Below, piece by piece: positions 8,793 to 16,895 of a stretch of 64,000 nucleotides of DNA. Source of the DNA: Roseiarcus sp963794155 (lineage in GTDB: Bacteria; Pseudomonadota; Alphaproteobacteria; Rhizobiales; Beijerinckiaceae); assembly GCA_963794155.1 (NCBI GenBank), contig CAWCCX010000018.1, forward strand, positions 365,677-429,676, written 5' to 3'. Within the stretch, counting starts at the first letter, position 1, and each line of letters starts with the position of its first letter. The notes under the pieces are model-generated. The model searched no databases. It was not told the DNA's origin and worked only from the letters and a program-made list of their open reading frames with translations. A program made the translations under genes and the position numbers.

Positions 8793-9632
8793 ATGCCCAT
8801 GCAGCCCTCGCGCGATATTCGCCGCCTGATCGAAATCATGGCGGCGCTGCGCGATCCCATCGCCGGCTGTCCCTGGGACATCGAGCAGACCTTCGCCTCG
8901 ATTGCGCCGTTCACGATTGAAGAAGCCTACGAAGTGGCCGACGTAATCGAGCGCGGCGCAATCGAAGATCTCCGTGAGGAGCTCGGCGACTTGCTGCTCC
9001 AGGTCGTCTTTCACGCCCAGATGGCGGAAGAGGCGGGCATGTTCGATTTCGGCGGCGTGGTCGAGGCGATCACCGCCAAGCTCGTGCGCCGTCATCCTCA
9101 CGTCTTCGGCGACGCCGAGGCGCGAAATTCCATGGCGGTGAAGGCGCTCTGGGGACGCATCAAGGCGGATGAGAAACGGGCGAAATCCGAAGCGCGCGCG
9201 AACCGTGGGCTGTCCGGAGAGGCTGCGGCAGGCGCGCTCGACGGCGTCCCGCTGTCGATGCCGGCGCTGACTCGGGCGATGAAACTGCAGGAAAGGGCTA
9301 GCAAGGTCGGGTTCGACTGGAACGATGTTCGCGCGGTCATGGCGAAAGTCAGAGAGGAGCTCGCCGAAGTCGAGGCGGAGATCGCCAAGGGGTCGGCGCA
9401 ATCGCTAGCCGGCGAAGTCGGCGACCTCCTGTTCGCTGCTGTCAACCTTGCGCGCCATGTGAAAGTCGATCCCGAGGCTGCCTTGCGCGGCGCCAACGCC
9501 AAGTTCGAACGACGCTTCGGCCATATCGAGAATCGGCTCGCTGAGGAGGGACGAACTCCCGAAAAGTCGAGCCTCGATGAGATGGAGTCGCTATGGCTCG
9601 AGGCGAAGGCGAAGGAGCGGCGGACAGGGTGA
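8793..9632 (+). CDS. mazG: Nucleoside triphosphate pyrophosphohydrolase MazG
   Basis: MazG hydrolyses NTPs and dNTPs to the monophosphate and pyrophosphate, and is involved in nucleotide-pool cleaning and ppGpp balance. The 279-residue protein carries two MazG folds. The first, at about 10-120, has CPWDIEQTF, the metal-binding EEAYEV and EELGDLLLQVVFHA. The second, at about 165-260, has REELAEVEAEI and EVGDLLFAAVN. The start may be Met1 (8793) or Met3 (8799). It stands alone, convergent with the aldo/keto reductase. Confidence 0.94.
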   Translation: MPMQPSRDIRRLIEIMAALRDPIAGCPWDIEQTFASIAPFTIEEAYEVADVIERGAIEDLREELGDLLLQVVFHAQMAEEAGMFDFGGVVEAITAKLVRRHPHVFGDAEARNSMAVKALWGRIKADEKRAKSEARANRGLSGEAAAGALDGVPLSMPALTRAMKLQERASKVGFDWNDVRAVMAKVREELAEVEAEIAKGSAQSLAGEVGDLLFAAVNLARHVKVDPEAALRGANAKFERRFGHIENRLAEEGRTPEKSSLDEMESLWLEAKAKERRTG

Positions 9633-9713
9633 TCCCGCAATCCTGGGATCGGCCCGCGCCAGTCAGCCCTTCAGCAGCGAATTGGGCCGGCGCAATGGCT
9701 GAAGGTCACTAGT

Positions 9714-10769
9714 CTAGCCCTTCAGATACGCCGCGTGCAGGGCGAGGTCGGCCGGTCCGAAGCGGTCGTTCGCCGTCCACGACTGATGCCAATAGGGATA
9801 GATCAGCGGCGGCAGGCTTGCCTTGTCGAGGCGGGCGCGCTCGTCGTCGGTCAGCTTCACATTGACGCAGGCGAGGTTGTCGCGGAATTGCGCCTCGGTG
9901 CGTCCGCCAATGATGAGCGACGTCACCGCCGGGCGGCCGATGAGCCAGGCGAGCGCGATCTGCGCGCCCGACACTTTGCGCGCTTCGGCGATCGCAACGA
10001 GTTCGTCGACGATTCCCCAGAGCGCGTTCTCGTCGCGGACCGGCGGCTCCTTCCAGCCCGCCATCTGACGTGTGCCTTCGGCCTGTTTGTTGCGGCGGTG
10101 CTTGCCGCTGAGCAGGCCGCCGGCGATCGGACTCCAAACAAGGACGCCAAGCTTCTGGTCGATGGCGACTGGAATGAGCTCGTATTCGGCCTCCCGCGCC
10201 TGCAGGGTGTAGTGAATCTGCTCCGAGACGAAGGGAACGCGGCCATCGCGGCGCGCGACCTCCATCGCCTTCATGATGTGCCAGCCGGAATAATTCGAGC
10301 AGCCTATGTACCGCACCTTGCCGGAACGCACGAGGCTATCGAGCGCCTCCATCGTCTCTTCGAGCGGGGTCAGGCCGTCCCACTGATGCACCTGGTAGAG
10401 GTCGATGACGTCGGTGTTGAGACGCTTGAGGCTCGCCTCGCACTCCCGGATGAGGTGCCAGCGGGAGAGGCCGCGATCGTTGGGCCCATCGCCCATCCCG
10501 AACCGAGCCTTGGTTGCGATCAGCATGCCGGGCTTGCGCTTGCCGCCCATCGCTTCGCCGATCAGCTCCTCGGAGCCGCCGCCGGAATAGACATTGGCGG
10601 TGTCGATGAGATTGACGCCGGCGTCGGCGACGATGTCGATCAGCTTGCGCACGTCCTTAAGTTGCAGGTTGCCGACCTTGGCGAAGTTTCCCTTGCCGCC
10701 GAAGGTCATGGCGCCCATCGCCAGCACTGAAACCTTGAGGCCCGAATTGCCCAGCTGCCGATATTCCAT
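9714..10769 (-). CDS. Aldo/keto reductase
   Basis: An NADPH-dependent oxidoreductase of 351 residues with the complete AKR tetrad Asp56, Tyr61, Lys87 and His128 in NLIDTANVYSGG, IATKARF and LYQVHQWD. The cofactor segment at the C-terminal end has TSLIIGGRTEAQFRDN. The sequence is close to the YajO/Tas-like group that reduces varied aldehydes; the physiological substrate is unknown. The start at 10769 is preceded on the minus strand by GAGGAACGGGCG. It is a single-gene unit. Confidence 0.93.
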   Translation of the reverse strand: MEYRQLGNSGLKVSVLAMGAMTFGGKGNFAKVGNLQLKDVRKLIDIVADAGVNLIDTANVYSGGGSEELIGEAMGGKRKPGMLIATKARFGMGDGPNDRGLSRWHLIRECEASLKRLNTDVIDLYQVHQWDGLTPLEETMEALDSLVRSGKVRYIGCSNYSGWHIMKAMEVARRDGRVPFVSEQIHYTLQAREAEYELIPVAIDQKLGVLVWSPIAGGLLSGKHRRNKQAEGTRQMAGWKEPPVRDENALWGIVDELVAIAEARKVSGAQIALAWLIGRPAVTSLIIGGRTEAQFRDNLACVNVKLTDDERARLDKASLPPLIYPYWHQSWTANDRFGPADLALHAAYLKG

Positions 10770-11001
10770 CGCCCGTTCCTCGCTCGATGCCCGAAGTGTC
10801 GGCGCGAGGCACTAACATGCTAGCTCAGACGTGCCAAGCTGGCGGCTGAGGTCGGTAACGCGCTTGTGAGCCGGTCGCGCCAGGGGCCGGGTGATTTGTC
10901 CGATGAGCCGCGATAACCAGTCGCAGCGCGGCGGACTTGCCGCCCGGACGGCTTTGAGTGCAATGTCCGCCCCGAGTTTCCCCCTCCTCAGGAGTTTGAT
11001 T

Positions 11002-11659
11002 TTGGCTTTCGCCTCTCTTCGTCGGCTCGCCTTCGCCGTCGTCTTTTCAACCGCGGCGCTCACCGCGAGCGTCGCCCTTGCGGCGACCACGGCGCCCGAG
11101 CCCGATCGAACGGTCGACATGGCTGCGAGTTCTCAAGCCGGGAACGCTGCCGGAGCTCATGATCGGCGACCCCTCGGGCGTGCCGGTGATCGAATACGGC
11201 TCGCTCACCTGCCCCCATTGCGCCGCCTTCAGCCGCGAGGTCCTTCCGGAGCTGAAGAAGGACTACATCGACACCGGCAAGGTCAGGTACATCTTCCGCG
11301 AATTCTCGCGCAATCCGCTCGACGTCGCGGCTTTCGTGCTGGCGCGCTGCGTGGGCGACGACAAGGCGTTCGCCGCGATTGAGCTCCTCTTTTCCCAGCA
11401 GGACAAGTGGGCGTTCGTCGACAAGCCGCTCGAGCCGTTGATCGCCGCCATGCGGGCAACCGGCCTCAGCCATGATCAGGCGATGGCGTGCCTCAAGGAT
11501 CAGCCGAAGGCCGATGCGGTCGTGGCGGTTGGCAAGCGCGCCACTGAACAGATCAAGATGAACGGCACCCCGACCTTCGTCATCGACGGGAAGGTCTACG
11601 GCGGCGAACTCTCCATCGACCAACTGAGGGCGATCCTCGACCCGCTGGTCAAGAAGTAG
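11002..11659 (+). CDS. DsbA-type periplasmic thiol:disulfide oxidoreductase, apparent frameshift
   Basis: The exported thioredoxin-fold protein has a signal peptide (LAFASLRRLAFAVVFSTAAL and on) in one frame and the DsbA domain in the next: EYGSLTCPHCAAF with the CPHC active site, and the cis-proline loop NGTPTFVIDG. The frames join at GAGTTC (11127-11132). Removing one T gives GAGTC and the continuous VDMAASLKPGTLPE. I place the start at TTG 11002, seven bases after AGGAG; ATG 10963 is possible. Corrected length is about 218 residues. It probably oxidises cysteines in exported proteins. See the finding on GANTC frameshifts before treating it as a pseudogene. Confidence 0.85.
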
Positions 11660-11669
11660 CGTTTCCGCT

Positions 11670-12308
11670 TCACCAGGCCAGAAACCGCCGGCCGGCAAGC
11701 GCGCCCACGGCGGCGCAGATGAGCGTGGCCAGCGGATACCAGGTCGCGACGAAGAGCGGCGAATCGTCGGGACAATGCGAGGCGTAGAGCAGCGCCGCGA
11801 CGCCGGCGGAGGCGGCGCCGGCGAGCGCTCCCGTCAGCGCCGGATGGAGCGGCGCGCCGGCGCGCAGCGCGACGATCAGGGCCGCAAGGATCGGCGCGGC
11901 CAGCACCGGAATCATCCGCATGCAAAACATCGAATTGTGGCCGACGAGCCGAGGCAGCCATTCGTTTGACGGCACCACGACGAGTTCGACCACCACGCCC
12001 GCCGCCAGCAGGATGAACGGCGCGACGAGCCAGAGCGCCATCGCCCGCGGCCTGGCGTCGGGACGGGCGAGACGCACCACGAGCAACAGCGACGGAAGCG
12101 CGAACGCCAAGGCGTCGACGAACTTGAGATTGAACCGGACCGTCCGGGCGGCCTCGGCGATATCCGGCCTCGGGCCCATCAACAGCGCATAAATCGCCAC
12201 GCTCGCGATCAGCCCGAGCGCGACCGCCGCCGCGACCCGCCGTTCAAGCCGAATCGGCTCGGGAACCGGATCGGCCGCCAGCGCCGCAATGAGCTCGGAG
12301 GTCCTCAC
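11670..12308 (-). CDS. nrsF: NrsF-family anti-sigma factor (DUF1109)
   Basis: A 212-residue protein with six predicted membrane segments and a short polar N-terminus. NrsF proteins hold a SigF-type ECF sigma factor at the membrane and release it under metal or oxidative stress. Features seen are RTSELIAALAADPVP at the N-terminus and Cys in NSMFCMRM and YASHCPDD, conserved positions thought to sense stress. I chose the GTG at 12308, which overlaps the sigma-factor stop as GTGA, indicating coupled translation. A TTG 18 bases upstream would overlap more. Confidence 0.88.
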   Translation of the reverse strand: MRTSELIAALAADPVPEPIRLERRVAAAVALGLIASVAIYALLMGPRPDIAEAARTVRFNLKFVDALAFALPSLLLVVRLARPDARPRAMALWLVAPFILLAAGVVVELVVVPSNEWLPRLVGHNSMFCMRMIPVLAAPILAALIVALRAGAPLHPALTGALAGAASAGVAALLYASHCPDDSPLFVATWYPLATLICAAVGALAGRRFLAW

Positions 12309-12874
12309 GCGACCGTCCTCCGCCAAGCTGCGCCGAGCGACTTCAGCGCCCGGTGGAGCGCGACCCTCACCGCGACCTCGGACATCGCCAGTCGCGCCGC
12401 GGTCGCCGCGATCGACTGGCCGTCGAGCGAGATCGAGGTCACGATGTCGCGCTGGCGCGGCGCAAGCATCTCCAGCAGCCTGCGCGCGTCGCTCAACGCG
12501 TGCGGATCCTCGCCCTCGGGCGCGGCCAGAAACTCCTGAAAGTCCTCAAGCGGCTCGGCCCGATGCCTGCCGCGTCGGCGCATCGCGTCGACGACCTTGT
12601 GCCGCGCGATCGCGTAGACCCAAGGCGCAAGCGGCTGCCCCGGGTCCCAGGTATGCCGCTTGAGGTGGATCGCCAACAAGGTCTCCTGCACCGCATCCTC
12701 GATATCCGCATCCCCGACCCGCGCGCGCGCAAACGCCGCCCGCGCCATCGCCCTCACCGAGCGAGTGATATCCTCCAGGAGCTGCCGATATGCCCCCTCG
12801 TCGCCAGCGATCGCGGCCCTCATCATTTGGGACCACGGATCGTCCGGGGGACCCTGGCTGGATTGGGCTTTCAT
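12305..12874 (-). CDS. ECF RNA polymerase sigma factor, SigF-like
   Basis: 189 residues: sigma region 2 at about 40-100 (ARVGDADIEDAVQETLLAIH and PWVYAIARHKVVDAMRR) and region 4 at about 135-185 (MLAPRQRDIVTSISLDGQSI, then a helix-turn-helix AATAARLAMSEVAVRVALHR). The downstream overlapping nrsF marks it as a SigF-NrsF pair, which in Caulobacter and others answers heavy metals and oxidants. It is divergent from bufB-bufC-doxX, the usual SigF target. A promoter-like GTAACG...CGAA lies directly before the start, so autoregulation is likely. Confidence 0.92.
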   Translation of the reverse strand: MKAQSSQGPPDDPWSQMMRAAIAGDEGAYRQLLEDITRSVRAMARAAFARARVGDADIEDAVQETLLAIHLKRHTWDPGQPLAPWVYAIARHKVVDAMRRRGRHRAEPLEDFQEFLAAPEGEDPHALSDARRLLEMLAPRQRDIVTSISLDGQSIAATAARLAMSEVAVRVALHRALKSLGAAWRRTVA

Positions 12875-12880
12875 ACGGGC

Positions 12881-12905
12881 TTCGTTTCGTCTCGTCTGCC
12901 GTTAC
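12881..12905 (-). promoter_or_regulatory. SigF-like promoter before the sigma gene (minus strand)
   Basis: On the minus strand GTAACG (12905-12900) is followed after 15 bases by CGAA (12884-12881), close to the GTAACC-N16-CGAA form described for SigF targets. Spacing is one base short of the + strand site at 12958. The start codon at 12874 lies close behind, so the transcript would be leaderless or nearly so. Confidence 0.45.
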
Positions 12906-12957
12906 AGTTTCGGGAAAATATTTCGGCTCGAAGCGCGAATGACGCGGCCAGGCCGAT

Positions 12958-12983
12958 GTAACACGCCCCGGCGCGCCAGCGAA
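12958..12983 (+). promoter_or_regulatory. SigF-like promoter before bufB
   Basis: GTAACA (12958-12963), 16 bases, CGAA (12980-12983) matches the SigF consensus GTAACC-N16-CGAA at nine of ten positions with exact spacing. It lies about 47 bases before the bufB ATG at 13031, implying SigF drives bufB-bufC-doxX directly. Confidence 0.65.
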
Positions 12984-13030
12984 GACGCCAACGCCATTCC
13001 ATCGCTTGAACGAGGCCGGGAGAGGCGCGC

Positions 13031-13949
13031 ATGACCATCGCCGATCGTCGTCTTTCCGGGCCCCTTGCCAGGTCCCTTGCCAGGTCCCTTGCCGACCGCT
13101 TCGGGGCGCCGAGCGTCGGCGTCGGGATTCAAGCCTGAGCATTTTGAGCCCATTCTCGAGACCCGGCCGGGGCTTGGGTTTTTCGAGGTCCACGCGGAAA
13201 ACTACATGGGCGCGGGCGGGCCGCCGCATCGCCGCCTCGACGCCATCCGCGAGCTTTACCCGCTGTCGCTGCACGGCGTCGGCCTGTCGATCGGCTCGCC
13301 CGGACCGCTCGACAAGGCGCATCTGGAGCGGCTCGCGGCGGTCGCGAGGCGGTTCGAGCCGGCGCTGGTTTCCGAGCACCTGGCCTGGTCGACCCATGAG
13401 GGCGCGTTCTTCAACGATCTCCTCCCCCTGCCCTATACCCGCGACACCCTCGCCCGGGTCGCCGAACATGTCGACGAGGTGCAGACGGCGCTGAAGAGGC
13501 CGATGCTGCTCGAAAATCCCTCGACCTATGTCGTGTTCGCCGAAAGCACGATCGCGGAGACCGATTTCCTGCGCGAGATAGCGCGGCGCACCGGCTGCGG
13601 CCTCTTGCTCGATGTCAACAATGTCTTTGTCAGCGCCGCCAACCACGGCTACGACCCTTATCGCTATCTGGCCGATTTCCCGCTCGAAGCGGTTGGCGAA
13701 ATCCACCTCGCGGGCTTCGCCGAGGACAGCGACGACGCCGGCCTGCCGCTCATCATCGACGCGCACAATTCGCCGGTCCGCGACCCGGTGTGGGCGCTTT
13801 ACGCCGAGGCCATCTGGCGGCTCGGGACCACGCCGACCCTGATCGAATGGGACAACGACGTTCCGGGCTGGCCGACGCTTCTCGCCGAGGCGCTCCGGGC
13901 CGAGCGGGTCATGGCGGTCGCAACCGCGGAGCGCGCCGATGCCGTTTGA
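13031..13949 (+). CDS. bufB: BufB-type DUF692 multinuclear iron oxidase (MNIO), apparent frameshift
   Basis: DUF692 enzymes (MNIO family) modify cysteines of ribosomal peptides; BufB acts on copper-binding bufferins. Family residues seen include YPLSLHGVGLSIG, SEHLAWSTHEGAF, DVNNVFVSAANHG, EIHLAGF, IIDAHNSPV and IEWDNDVPGW, which supply the His, Asp and Glu metal ligands. The N-terminus (MTIADRRLSGPLARSLARSL) begins at ATG 13031 behind GGGAGAGG but shifts frame at GGGATTC (13124-13130). Dropping one G restores VGVGFKPEHFEPILETRP. Corrected length is about 305. A TTG at 13065 could start the downstream frame without a shift, with a poorer N-terminus. It overlaps bufC by 11 bases. No bufA precursor adjoins. 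Confidence 0.88.
13062..13093 (+). repeat. 12-bp in-frame tandem repeat in the bufB N-terminus
   Basis: CCCTTGCCAGGT occurs twice in succession (13062-13073, 13074-13085) with an 8-base third partial copy. In the bufB frame it encodes repeated LARS units ahead of the conserved domain. Confidence 0.85.
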
Positions 13950-14700
13950 GGCGACGATCGGCGCCTTCGCGGCGGCGCTTGCCGAACCTTCCGCCCCCCC
14001 GCCAGCGATGACCCGCGGGCGGCTCGGCGCGCCCGACGCAAGCCGTTTCGCGGTCTACCGCAACAATGTCGCGGTCGGATTGATCGGCGCGCTCGAGGCG
14101 CGCTATCCCGTGTCGCGCCGGATAGGCGGCGACGACCTCTTCCGGGCGATGGCGCGGGGCTTCGTTCGCGCCAGGAAGCCCCGCTCGCCGGTCATGATCG
14201 CCTATGGCGAGGATTTCCCGGATTTCGTCGCCGCCTGGACCGGGGCGACGCCCGGCCTCGCCGAGGTGGCGCGGCTCGAGAACGCATGGGTTGAGGCCTA
14301 TCACGCCGAAGACGAGGCCGCGGCGACGGTTGGCGACCTCGCCCGATTGCGTCCCGATCTTGTGCCGGCGGCCCGGATCGCGTTTCATCCAGCCGCGCGC
14401 CTGCTGCGCTTTTCGACCCCGGCCGCGTCGCTCTGGGCTTCGGCCCAAGGCTCTGGCGGTCCTCATCCGCCGGTTGGGACGAAAGCCGAAGACGCGCTCA
14501 TCGCCCGCCCCGACGCTGACGTCAGGGTGCGCGTCCTACCGCCGCTCGGTTACGATTTCGCGCTCAAGCTCAGGGAAGGCGCGACCCTCATCGAGGCGGC
14601 GCTGGCGCTGAACGACCCCGCCTTCGACTTCGGAACCCACCTGGTCGGATTGGTCGAATCCGGCGCCGTCGCCTCGATCATACCAGGAAGCCCGTCATGA
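13939..14700 (+). CDS. bufC: BufC/HvfC-type protein (DUF2063)
   Basis: A 253-residue partner of the DUF692 enzyme. The N-terminal DUF2063 domain (annotated as putative DNA-binding, now seen as the RiPP partner/recognition domain) covers about 5-95 with FAVYRNNVAVGLIGALEARYPVSRR and FVRARKPRSPVM. The C-terminal half ends in GTHLVGLVESGAVASI. It overlaps bufB by 11 bases and doxX by 4 bases (ATGA), so the three are translated together. It should deliver or hold the precursor for BufB. Confidence 0.88.
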   Translation: MPFEATIGAFAAALAEPSAPPPAMTRGRLGAPDASRFAVYRNNVAVGLIGALEARYPVSRRIGGDDLFRAMARGFVRARKPRSPVMIAYGEDFPDFVAAWTGATPGLAEVARLENAWVEAYHAEDEAAATVGDLARLRPDLVPAARIAFHPAARLLRFSTPAASLWASAQGSGGPHPPVGTKAEDALIARPDADVRVRVLPPLGYDFALKLREGATLIEAALALNDPAFDFGTHLVGLVESGAVASIIPGSPS

Positions 14701-15212
14701 ACGCCGGCGCCGGGCGCACGATTGTGCTCCCCCCATCCAATCCGATCGCCCGGCTGACCGGCGCCCTTTTCGGTCTGATCCCCGCATGGCTCCCGCTCCT
14801 CGTCTTGCGGCTGACACTGGCGCGGCCGTTTTTCGCTTCCGGGCTCACCCGCTGGGACGGCTGGTTCACGCTGTCCTTCGGCACGAAGATCCTGTTTGCG
14901 GAGGACTACAAGCTCCACATCTTCGGGTCCGAGATCTCGTTTCCGATGCCCGAACTGGTCGCGACAATGGCGAGCATGGCCGAGATCGTGCTGCCGATCC
15001 TGCTTGCGTTCGGATTCCTCACCCGCTGGGCGGCCCTCGGGCTTCTGTGCATGACCGCGGTCATCCAGCTCACCTACCCGGACGCCTGGCCGGACTATCA
15101 TCTGCCCTGGGCGGCGATGGCGCTTGCGATCATGACGTTCGGGCCGGGCGCGATCTCGATCGACCGGCTCGTCGGCTTCGACGGCGGGCCGACTGCGCGC
15201 TGGGACTTTTAG
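14697..15212 (+). CDS. DoxX-family membrane protein of the buf operon
   Basis: A 171-residue integral membrane protein with about four helices (PAWLPLLVLRLTLARPFFASG, ELVATMASMAEIVLPILLAF, AALGLLCMTAVIQLTY, AAMALAIMTFG). DoxX proteins accompany bufABC operons and other redox clusters; a role in quinol or thiol oxidation is proposed. ATG overlaps the bufC stop. The stop codon shares bases with the remnant transposase on the other strand. Confidence 0.87.
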   Translation: MNAGAGRTIVLPPSNPIARLTGALFGLIPAWLPLLVLRLTLARPFFASGLTRWDGWFTLSFGTKILFAEDYKLHIFGSEISFPMPELVATMASMAEIVLPILLAFGFLTRWAALGLLCMTAVIQLTYPDAWPDYHLPWAAMALAIMTFGPGAISIDRLVGFDGGPTARWDF

Positions 15213-15340
15213 CGCGCGGACTTTTTGGCGCGCAGCCAAATGCGAATGGAGGCGAGATTCACAAACGCGAGATAGTTGGCCGCGGGCTTGTCGTACCGGT
15301 CGCGACACGCCGCCAATTTCTCATCAATAGATCGCTGCCG
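15209..15340 (-). mobile_element. C-terminal remnant of an IS5-type transposase
   Basis: The minus strand encodes 43 residues ending in RDRYDKPAANYLAFVNLASI followed by RIWLRAKKSAR and a stop. The RYDK...NYLA...LASIRIWLR pattern is the C-terminal end of IS5 (IS427-group) DDE transposases. No catalytic residues, start codon or inverted repeats remain. It is too short to have a gene call and fills the gap between doxX and the carbonic anhydrase. Confidence 0.75.
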
Positions 15341-15371
15341 AACAATCCGGGTGAGTCCGGTACAGCGCGAT

Positions 15372-15959
15372 CTATGCAGGAATGTCCCGCACTACCTCAG
15401 TCAACTGACCGGAACTGATCTCAAAGAAGAAGCCGTACAGCCTGACATGTTTGGGGACTGCAGGGCTCGAGCGAAGCAACGCGACATCATACTTGATCGA
15501 CTTCTCGAAATCCATGATGGCAAGGCTGTCGTGATCAAACATCGTCGAGATATCAGCGTGATGATGATCGTGGAACTTCTCGATGAGCAGCTCGGGCGTG
15601 AGGGTCGTCGTGCCGCAGAACGAGTGGTGAACCACAACGACATTCTGAACACTGAATATATAGTCCATGGCCGCCACGGACTCTAGAGCAAAGGCGGCGC
15701 GTCCGCCCGCATTGGTCTCGACAAACAGTGTTCGCGTGGAACCAACTCGATTGCCATTTTTGTCGAGAATGTTTTCACCCGGGTAGACTTCATCGCCAAA
15801 ATACGCAGCGACCGCCTGCGGGATTTCGGCCGCGCGGGGGTCAAAGCAGTGAATCACCAGGGTCTTCATCGGGATGGCCCGGTACGCTCCTACTCCTTCG
15901 AAGGCGTTCATATCGAAACCGGGTTGTTTTCTGTACTCGTATTCGCTGTACTTGCTCAT
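15372..15959 (-). CDS. Beta-carbonic anhydrase-like protein
   Basis: 195 residues. The zinc signature of beta-carbonic anhydrases is present: Cys38-x-Asp40-x-Arg42 in VIHCFDPRAAEIP and His112-x2-Cys115 in VHHSFCGTTTL. It would interconvert CO2 and bicarbonate. The sequence between the motifs is unlike the housekeeping enzymes, fitting the diverged small-protein branch. The ATG at 15959 is preceded by GGAGCAAGAAA. A single gene, whose convergent neighbour is the IS remnant. Confidence 0.8.
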   Translation of the reverse strand: MSKYSEYEYRKQPGFDMNAFEGVGAYRAIPMKTLVIHCFDPRAAEIPQAVAAYFGDEVYPGENILDKNGNRVGSTRTLFVETNAGGRAAFALESVAAMDYIFSVQNVVVVHHSFCGTTTLTPELLIEKFHDHHHADISTMFDHDSLAIMDFEKSIKYDVALLRSSPAVPKHVRLYGFFFEISSGQLTEVVRDIPA

Positions 15960-16082
15960 TTTCTTGCTCCATCGGCGTTTAATTTCGTGAAAGCGGCGCG
16001 CTGGCGCATCGCGTCATTTCACCACAACGCAGCAATTCGGCAGTTATCGGGGCGCAAGGCTTCTTAGCGCGCGCTCGTCCGT

Positions 16083-16634
16083 TCAGCGCTTCGGGTATGC
16101 GGTGAACACGTAGTCCTTGTCCGCCACGATCGTGTGGCAGGCGAACCCGCACTTGGCGTCGTGCTCCTGCGGCGGCGAGTCCGATGTGTCGCCGGGCCTG
16201 AACGCATCGGACGCGGGGTCGTACTCGAACTGGGCCCATCCCCATCCGCCGCTGTCGGCGAACCTCTTACTGTCCTTCACCATGAAGTCGATGTCATGCA
16301 GGGGGCCCGGCACGATCGGATCGCCGGGTTGGCTCTCGTCCTTTTTCGCTGTCCAATGGATTTTCGCCATCCGGGCGCCGTCGGGGACAGGCTTGCCGTT
16401 GAAGGGAATGCCCGCCTTGTAGGCCTCGATCATCACCGGATTGCCGAGGATCGTTGCGATCTTATCGCCGTTGTGACTGGCGGCGACAGTTTGCCAATCC
16501 TCGTATCCCCTGAACTCGGAGAAGGCGAGACCGCCCGGCACTTGCAACGTGTACCGGTCCTGCGCCGCCAGCGCGATGCCGGCCAAGACCGATGGCAAGA
16601 CGACGATGGCGATTGCTGTCCTTATGCTCAACAT
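16083..16634 (-). CDS. Cytochrome P460 family protein
   Basis: An exported protein of 183 residues: signal peptide 1-23 (IAIVVLPSVLAGIALAAQ), then the P460 fold with FSEFRGYEDWQTVAAS, GNPVMIEAYKAG and the C-terminal haem site CGFACH followed by DYVFTAYPKR. The haem motif reads CX3CH rather than CX2CH. P460 proteins bind an unusual cross-linked haem and oxidise hydroxylamine or handle NO; some are of unknown function. It is divergent from homospermidine synthase across 261 bases in which I see no gene. Confidence 0.85.
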   Translation of the reverse strand: MLSIRTAIAIVVLPSVLAGIALAAQDRYTLQVPGGLAFSEFRGYEDWQTVAASHNGDKIATILGNPVMIEAYKAGIPFNGKPVPDGARMAKIHWTAKKDESQPGDPIVPGPLHDIDFMVKDSKRFADSGGWGWAQFEYDPASDAFRPGDTSDSPPQEHDAKCGFACHTIVADKDYVFTAYPKR

Positions 16635-16895
16635 GGCGCGCTCCTCCGTCCATTCGCTTATCGAAGCAATTTGCGCTTCGCCCAGAAGGCGCGGCTCGCG
16701 CGGTCATTGCCGGGGAGGCGCTCTTGAAATCGAGCGAGCTTCCCAAAGAAAGAGAACATGCGTCAAGCCAGCCATTCGTGACGATTTCGCGACAGAAACG
16801 CAGCCTCCGGCGCTATTGACGGGCCTGAAACGCCGTGGCTTTAAGCGGCTTCCTAGACGCTCGGCGTCGCGCATCCTTGAAGGAGACCTGACGCC

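Noticed and set aside
10891..11382. Independent 163-residue protein overlapping the DsbA gene
   Set aside because: Its first part is the DsbA signal peptide and the rest is out-of-frame DsbA sequence after the insertion at 11127-11132.
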